Positions 59,960 through 64,000 of a stretch of DNA of 64,000 nucleotides are shown piece by piece. The first letter of the stretch is position 1; every line of letters starts with the position of its first letter. A program made the translations under genes and the position numbers. The notes under the pieces were generated by a model that was given only the letters and a program-made list of their open reading frames with translations, searched no databases and had not been told where the DNA came from. Where the stretch lies: assembly GCA_052326605.1 (NCBI GenBank), contig JBKQMB010000008.1, forward strand, positions 62,001-126,000. The letters are read 5' to 3'. Source of the stretch: Bog-756 sp052326605. Lineage in GTDB: Bacteria > Actinomycetota > Acidimicrobiia > Acidimicrobiales > RAAP-2.

Positions 59960-60775
59960 ATGCCCGAGCCCCGGTCCACGCCGGTGACCGTCCCTGTCGT
60001 ACGCGCCGCCAAGCGGCGTGACGGCCACCTTCCCCTGGTGATGGTCACCGCGTACGACGCTCCCGGTGCCCGTATCGCCGATGCGGCCGGGGTCGACCTG
60101 ATCCTGGTGGGCGACTCGGTGGCTAACAACGTGCTGGGCTACGAGGACACCCTGCAGGTCACCGTCGAGGACATGGCTCACCACACGGCGGCAGTGGCCC
60201 GGGCCAGGCCGAAGGCCCTGGTCGTGGCCGACCTCCCCTGGTTGAGCTACCACCTCGACGTGGTCGACACGGTCCGCAACGGGGCCACCCTCATCCGGGC
60301 CGGCGCCGGCGCGGTCAAGTTGGAGGGAGGCGCGAACCGGGTGCCGATGATCGAAGGCCTGGTCGCCGCCGAGATACCGGTGATGGGCCACCTCGGGCTC
60401 ACACCGCAATCCATCCACACCATGGGCGGCTACAAGGTCCAGGGCAGGACCGACGCCGCGGCCCACTCGCTGGCTGTGGACGCGAAGGCTCTGGTCGCGG
60501 CAGGCTGCTTCGCCGTGGTCGTCGAAGGGGTACCCGGAACGGTGGGGGCGGCGATCACCGAGGCGCTCGACGTGCCCACCATCGGCATCGGGGCCGGACC
60601 GGCCTGCGACGGGCAGGTGCTCGTCCTGCACGATCTGCTCGGGATCAACCCGACCACGCCCCGGTTCGTGCGCCGCTATGCCGAACTGGGGCAAGAGGCC
60701 ACGGCTGCGGTCGCCGCCTACGCCGCCGACGTGCGCTCGGGGGTCTTCCCCGCCGACGCGGAGGTCTACCACTGA
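59960..60775 (+). CDS. panB: 3-methyl-2-oxobutanoate hydroxymethyltransferase
   Basis: 271 residues from ATG 59960, preceded by CAGGAGGATC (the open frame continues upstream, antisense to nothing but without conservation). It is a TIM-barrel enzyme with MVTAYDAPGARIADAAGVD, DLILVGDSVANNVLGYEDT (metal-binding Asp), KLEGG and GHLGLTPQS. The catalytic Glu is in VVEGVPG. It uses 5,10-methylene-tetrahydrofolate to make ketopantoate, the first committed step of pantothenate/CoA synthesis. panC/panD are not adjacent. It sits between DUF5318 and rpsF. Confidence 0.95.
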   Translation: MPEPRSTPVTVPVVRAAKRRDGHLPLVMVTAYDAPGARIADAAGVDLILVGDSVANNVLGYEDTLQVTVEDMAHHTAAVARARPKALVVADLPWLSYHLDVVDTVRNGATLIRAGAGAVKLEGGANRVPMIEGLVAAEIPVMGHLGLTPQSIHTMGGYKVQGRTDAAAHSLAVDAKALVAAGCFAVVVEGVPGTVGAAITEALDVPTIGIGAGPACDGQVLVLHDLLGINPTTPRFVRRYAELGQEATAAVAAYAADVRSGVFPADAEVYH

Positions 60776-60897
60776 GCACCGGCTAAGGTACTCCGGTTGT
60801 TCCGGCCACCGATCTGGTGGCCCATCCAGTTCCGACCTGCCCCACGCCGTGGGGCTCGAGCACAGCGTTGCCCGATCCAGAGGGAGGTGAGCCGCCG

Positions 60898-61233
60898 ATG
60901 CGGCCATACGAGACAATGGTTATCTTCGACACCGGTGCCGACGAGGCAGCGGTCAACGGGGTCCTCGACCGGGCCCTCGAGGCGCTCCGGGCCAAGGGGG
61001 GCAACCCCGGCCGCGTCGAGCGGTGGGGCAGGCGCACCTTCGCCTACGAGGTACAGCACAAGCGCGAGGGCTACTACGTCGTCATCGAGCTGACGGCCGA
61101 GCCGCCGGCGATCGCCGACATGGAGCGGGTCTTCGTCCTGGCCGACGAGGTGCTCCGCCACAAGGTCATCCGGCTCCCTGACAAGGTGGCCGGGCGTCGG
61201 GCTGTGGCTGCTGCGTCCGCGAAGGAGGCCTGA
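60898..61233 (+). CDS. rpsF: 30S ribosomal protein S6
   Basis: 111 residues, ATG with GAGGGAGGTG upstream, one of the strongest ribosome sites in the window. MRPYETMVIFDTGADEAAV and WGRRTFAYEVQHKREGYYVV are diagnostic of S6. It binds S18 in the small-subunit platform. It is the first gene of the rpsF-ssb-rpsR-rplI operon, with gaps of 2 bp to ssb and 2 bp from ssb to rpsR. Confidence 0.97.
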   Translation: MRPYETMVIFDTGADEAAVNGVLDRALEALRAKGGNPGRVERWGRRTFAYEVQHKREGYYVVIELTAEPPAIADMERVFVLADEVLRHKVIRLPDKVAGRRAVAAASAKEA

Positions 61234-61235
61234 GC

Positions 61236-61718
61236 ATGGCCAACGGTAACTCGGTCACCCTGGTCGGCAACATCACCCGTGACCCCGAACTGCGGTTCAC
61301 CAACACCGGGCAGGCCACGGCCAGTTTCGGTCTGGCCGTCAACCGCCGCTGGCAGAACCGCCAGACCCAGGAGTGGGAGGAGGCCACCTCCTTCTTCGAC
61401 GTGGTGTGCTGGCGCGAGATGGCCGAGAACGCAGCCGAGAGCCTCTCCCGGGGTTCGCGGGTGATCGTGACCGGTCGGCTCGAGCAGCGGAGCTGGGAGA
61501 CGCCCGACGGCGACAAGCGGTCCAAGGTGGAGGTGGTGGCCGATGAGATCGGCCCGAGCATCCGCTGGGCGACCGCGCAGGTGACGAAGAACGAACGGCG
61601 GGCACCCGGCGACGGCGGCGCCTCCGGTGGCGGCGGGCGCGGTGCTTCGCCGTCGAGCGGCGGCTCCGGCGGAGCCGCCGAGTCCCAAGGATACGGATAC
61701 AGCGAGGAGCCTTTCTAG
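61236..61718 (+). CDS. ssb: Single-stranded DNA-binding protein
   Basis: 160 residues. The OB fold starts NSVTLVGNITRDPELRFTNT and contains FFDVVCWREMAENAAESL. A Gly/Ser-rich linker (about 125-150) leads to an acidic tip YSEEPF, a variant of the DDxPF tail that binds replication and repair partners. It is cotranscribed with S6 and S18 genes, the common bacterial arrangement, and lies just upstream of dnaB. Confidence 0.96.
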   Translation: MANGNSVTLVGNITRDPELRFTNTGQATASFGLAVNRRWQNRQTQEWEEATSFFDVVCWREMAENAAESLSRGSRVIVTGRLEQRSWETPDGDKRSKVEVVADEIGPSIRWATAQVTKNERRAPGDGGASGGGGRGASPSSGGSGGAAESQGYGYSEEPF

Positions 61719-61720
61719 TC

Positions 61721-62251
61721 ATGGCGCGCAACAACGATCGTGGAGGCACCACCCGGCGTTCCCCCAAGGACACCGGCCGGCGCATCAAGAAGAAGCCCTG
61801 TGCCCTGTGCAAGGACCGGGTGGAGTGGGTCGACTACAAGGATGTCGGCATGCTCCGAAAGTACATGAGCGACCGCGGCAAGATCCGTGCCCGCCGGGTG
61901 TCGGGCAACTGCACCCAGCACCAGCGTGACGTGGCCATCGCCATCAAGACGGCGCGCGAGCTGGTTCTGCTCCCGTACACGCAGCGCACCACCACCGAGC
62001 GCCCCGGCGGTCGCGGCGGCCGCGGCGGCCGTGAGGGCGGCTATTCGGGCGCCGGCGGCTCCGGGCCCCGCAGGGGCCGGGAGGAGGAGCGCACCCTGTC
62101 GGCCGACGCGGCCTCCTCCGAACTGCCCGATGTTGTCGCTGCCGAGCAGGTGGACGAAGTCGAGGTGTTCGACGTGGAGGTCGTGGAACTCGAGGACGGC
62201 GAGGAGATCGTCGTGGTCGAGGGCGCCGTCGCCGAGGACGGCGAGGGCTGA
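61721..62251 (+). CDS. rpsR: 30S ribosomal protein S18 with acidic C-terminal extension
   Basis: 176 residues, about twice the usual S18 length. Residues about 15-90 are normal S18: KKKPCALCKDRVEWVDYKDV, RVSGNCTQHQRDVAIAIKTA and ELVLLPYT, with the CxxC...CxxH zinc pattern of C+ paralogues. The next 85 residues are a Gly/Arg-rich stretch (PGGRGGRGGREGG...) and then a strongly acidic, Val-rich end (EVFDVEVVELEDGEEIVVVE). No frameshift explains it; the stop overlaps the rplI start by one base. It binds S6 and the 16S rRNA platform; the tail's role is unknown. Confidence 0.95.
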   Translation: MARNNDRGGTTRRSPKDTGRRIKKKPCALCKDRVEWVDYKDVGMLRKYMSDRGKIRARRVSGNCTQHQRDVAIAIKTARELVLLPYTQRTTTERPGGRGGRGGREGGYSGAGGSGPRRGREEERTLSADAASSELPDVVAAEQVDEVEVFDVEVVELEDGEEIVVVEGAVAEDGEG

Positions 62252-62697
62252 TGAAAGTCCTGCTGCGTAGTGACGTCGACGGTGTGGGCAAGCGCGGCGA
62301 CATCATCGATGTCTCGGGTGGGTTTGCCCGCAACCATCTGCTCCCGGCCGGCAAGGCCATCGTGGCCAGCCCCGGCGTCGAGAGTCAGGCCGCGGCCATG
62401 CGACGGTCGAGGGACCTGCGCGACGCCCGCGACCGCGATGGATCCGAGACGGTGGCCCGCACCCTGGTGGGCAACGTGATCACCATCGGTGCGCGTGCCA
62501 CCGGCGAGCGGCTGTTCGGCTCGGTGTCCGCAGCCGACATCGTGCGCCATGTCGAGGAACAGACCGGGGCCGTCGTCGATCGGAAGGACCTGGTTCTCGA
62601 CGAACCGATCAAGATGGTGGGCGAGCACAACGTGCGTGTCGAGCTGGTGGGCGGCGTGGTGTTCGAACTGACCGTGAACGTCGTCGCCGACGCCTGA
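62251..62697 (+). CDS. rplI: 50S ribosomal protein L9
   Basis: 148 residues. MKVLLRSDVDGVGKRGDIID and VSGGFARNHLLPAGKAI are the L9 N-terminal RNA-binding domain. A connecting helix and the C-terminal domain (RLFGSVSAADI, then ...VRVELVGGVVFELTVNVV) complete it. It bridges ribosomes at the L1 stalk base. Last gene of the rpsF operon. GC-rich hairpins follow in the 197-bp gap before dnaB. Confidence 0.96.
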   Translation: MKVLLRSDVDGVGKRGDIIDVSGGFARNHLLPAGKAIVASPGVESQAAAMRRSRDLRDARDRDGSETVARTLVGNVITIGARATGERLFGSVSAADIVRHVEEQTGAVVDRKDLVLDEPIKMVGEHNVRVELVGGVVFELTVNVVADA

Positions 62698-62894
62698 GCA
62701 CCGGTCCGCCCGCCGAGGGCGGGGCCCGGGGCATGCACCCGGGCGTCACACCTGCCTGGGATGATGACGGAGTGATCCGTCCTGTCCGCAGCCGAGCCGA
62801 CCTTGTCCACCGTCCGTCCACAGCGTCGGACGGCTATTTCCTCAGGAAGACGGGCTTACGCTCCACAGGCCGGATGGACGAGGGTTGAGGGATC
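62698..62894. other. rplI-dnaB intergenic region
   Basis: Two hairpins (CCGCCC-CGA-type near 62706 and CCCGGG-GCATGCA-CCCGGG near 62727) may end the ribosomal operon. DnaA-box-like TTGTCCACC (one mismatch) is at 62803-62811 with CCGTCCACA nearby, upstream of dnaB. Confidence 0.4.
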
Positions 62895-64000
62895 ATGGTT
62901 CAAGCCTTTGACGACACGCGGCCCCGGCAGTTGCTCTCCCCTCGAGGTGGGAACAGCACCCCGGTCGGCAGGGTCCCCCCCCACAACCTCGAGGCCGAGG
63001 AGTCGCTCCTCGGCGCCATGCTGTTGTCACGGGACGCCATCGCCATCGCTATGGAGGTCTGCAACCCCGAGGACTTCTACAAGACGTCCCATGGCCACAT
63101 CTTCGATGCCATCACCTCGCTGTTCAGCCGAGGGGAGCCGGCGGACTGGGTGACGGTGACCGAGGAGCTCCGGCGACGCGAGCTGCTCGAGATCATCGGT
63201 GACCCATCGGTGTTCGTGTCGCTGCAGGCCAACACGCCGTCCATCGGCAATGCCGAGTACTACGCGCGGATCATCGAGGAGTTGGCCCTGTTGCGGAGGC
63301 TGGTGTCGGTGGCCGGCGAGATCACCGAACTGGGCTACAGCGTCCCCGCGGACGTCTCCAACGTGCTGGACCGGGCGGAGAGCCTGGTGTTCGACGTGGC
63401 CCAGCGACGGGTGGTGGACTCGATGACCCCGCTCCAGGACCTCCTCGGCGACGGCCTCGACCACCTGCAGCGCCTCTACGACCAGGGTGATTCGATCACC
63501 GGACTGGCCACGGGGTACACCGACCTCGACGAACTGCTCTCGGGGCTCCAGCCCTCCAATCTGATCGTGGTCGGCGCCCGGCCGTCGATGGGGAAGACCG
63601 CCTTCGCGCTGGGGCTGGTCGCCCACGCCGGCATCAAGCTGCACGTCCCGACGCTGCTCTTCTCCTTGGAGATGAGCCACATGGAACTCACGCAGCGCCT
63701 CCTCGGCTCGGAGGCACGGGTCGATGCCAACCGGATGCGCACGGGCAATCTGCGCGAGGCCGATTGGGCCAAGGTGGGCAACGCCATCAGTCGGATGAGC
63801 GAGGCGCCCATCTTCATCGACGACAATCCCAACCTCACGGTCATGGACATCCGCGCCCGCGCCCGGCGGCTCAAGAGCCGCGAGGGGCTGGGTCTCGTGG
63901 TGGTCGACTACCTCCAGTTGATGACGGGACGGCACGGCGCGGAGAACCGGCAGGTCGAGGTGTCCGAGATCAGCCGTGGCCTCAAGATCCTCGCCCGCGA
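62895..64000 (+). CDS. dnaB: Replicative DNA helicase DnaB (N-terminal 368 residues)
   Basis: ATG 62895, open to the window edge, so the 3' end is missing. The N-terminal domain (about 25-130) starts RVPPHNLEAEESLLGAMLLS, the classic DnaB opening. The RecA-like domain has GLATGYTDLDELLSGLQPSN, Walker A GARPSMGKTAF, LLFSLEMSHMELTQRLL and Walker B LGLVVVDYLQLM. No intein interrupts the visible part, although the Walker A and DnaB-H3 sites are frequent insertion points in actinobacteria. It is the fork helicase, probably loaded with help from the DUF721/DciA protein at 35788. Confidence 0.96.
   Translation, partial: MVQAFDDTRPRQLLSPRGGNSTPVGRVPPHNLEAEESLLGAMLLSRDAIAIAMEVCNPEDFYKTSHGHIFDAITSLFSRGEPADWVTVTEELRRRELLEIIGDPSVFVSLQANTPSIGNAEYYARIIEELALLRRLVSVAGEITELGYSVPADVSNVLDRAESLVFDVAQRRVVDSMTPLQDLLGDGLDHLQRLYDQGDSITGLATGYTDLDELLSGLQPSNLIVVGARPSMGKTAFALGLVAHAGIKLHVPTLLFSLEMSHMELTQRLLGSEARVDANRMRTGNLREADWAKVGNAISRMSEAPIFIDDNPNLTVMDIRARARRLKSREGLGLVVVDYLQLMTGRHGAENRQVEVSEISRGLKILAR

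Overview
The window is high-GC actinobacterial chromosome around the replication origin. The best guess is an acidimicrobial lineage. Pointers are the dnaA-dnaN-recF-DUF721-gyrB-gyrA-tRNA-Ile core, a CwlM-like protein between parB and trxA, an actinobacterial inositol-phosphate synthase, a DUF5318 zinc-ribbon gene, and cell-wall-binding repeat 2 exported proteins. The taxon is inferred from gene content and order only; no rRNA is present.

Layout. 1-9.3 kb holds ordinary accessory metabolism: the 3' end of a flavin monooxygenase, an LCP cell-wall ligase, a pirin, a RodZ-like protein, an FAD 2-hydroxyacid oxidase coupled to a ThDP enzyme, a DUF427 protein and a VOC protein. 9.3-20.1 kb is an accessory surface-glycan region. 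It contains a visibly lower-GC, translationally coupled cassette (GDP-fucose-synthase-like reductase, FkbM methyltransferase, two-domain glycosyltransferase), a decayed ISAzo13 transposase, further glycosyltransferases, a P-loop sulfotransferase-like gene, and a parB fragment abutting an IS256 transposase fragment. 20.5-25.8 kb has an exported cell-wall-binding/S-layer-like protein divergent from an ECF sigma factor that carries a very long C-terminal extension with a possible membrane segment. 25.9-31.0 kb is a small islet carrying Ada-AlkA and Ogt alkylation repair plus a lone membrane sensory domain. It lies between a 42-bp copy of the tRNA-Ile 3' half and the intact tRNA-Ile gene, in direct orientation, as expected of an integration at a tRNA gene.

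31.1-40.15 kb (minus strand) is gyrA, gyrB, DUF721, recF, dnaN, a candidate origin and dnaA. 40.5-47.9 kb (plus strand) is rpmH, rnpA, yidD, yidC, jag, rsmG, parA and parB, with two parS sites in and around a 1.3-kb geneless stretch. 48.1-56.0 kb (minus strand) is the CwlM-like pseudo-amidase, trxA, trxB, a small membrane protein, degV, murJ and a DUF6049 protein. 56.0-64.0 kb has a CCA-adding enzyme, ino1 with its PadR-family partner, DUF5318, panB, rpsF-ssb-rpsR-rplI and the start of dnaB.

Overall, replication, chromosome partition, envelope growth and thiol redox genes are clustered at the origin. An envelope-decoration and DNA-repair accessory region has been inserted next to the gyrA-tRNA-Ile end. 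Several genes seem to be transcribed leaderless from a TACC(G/C)T box 6-8 nt before the start codon.
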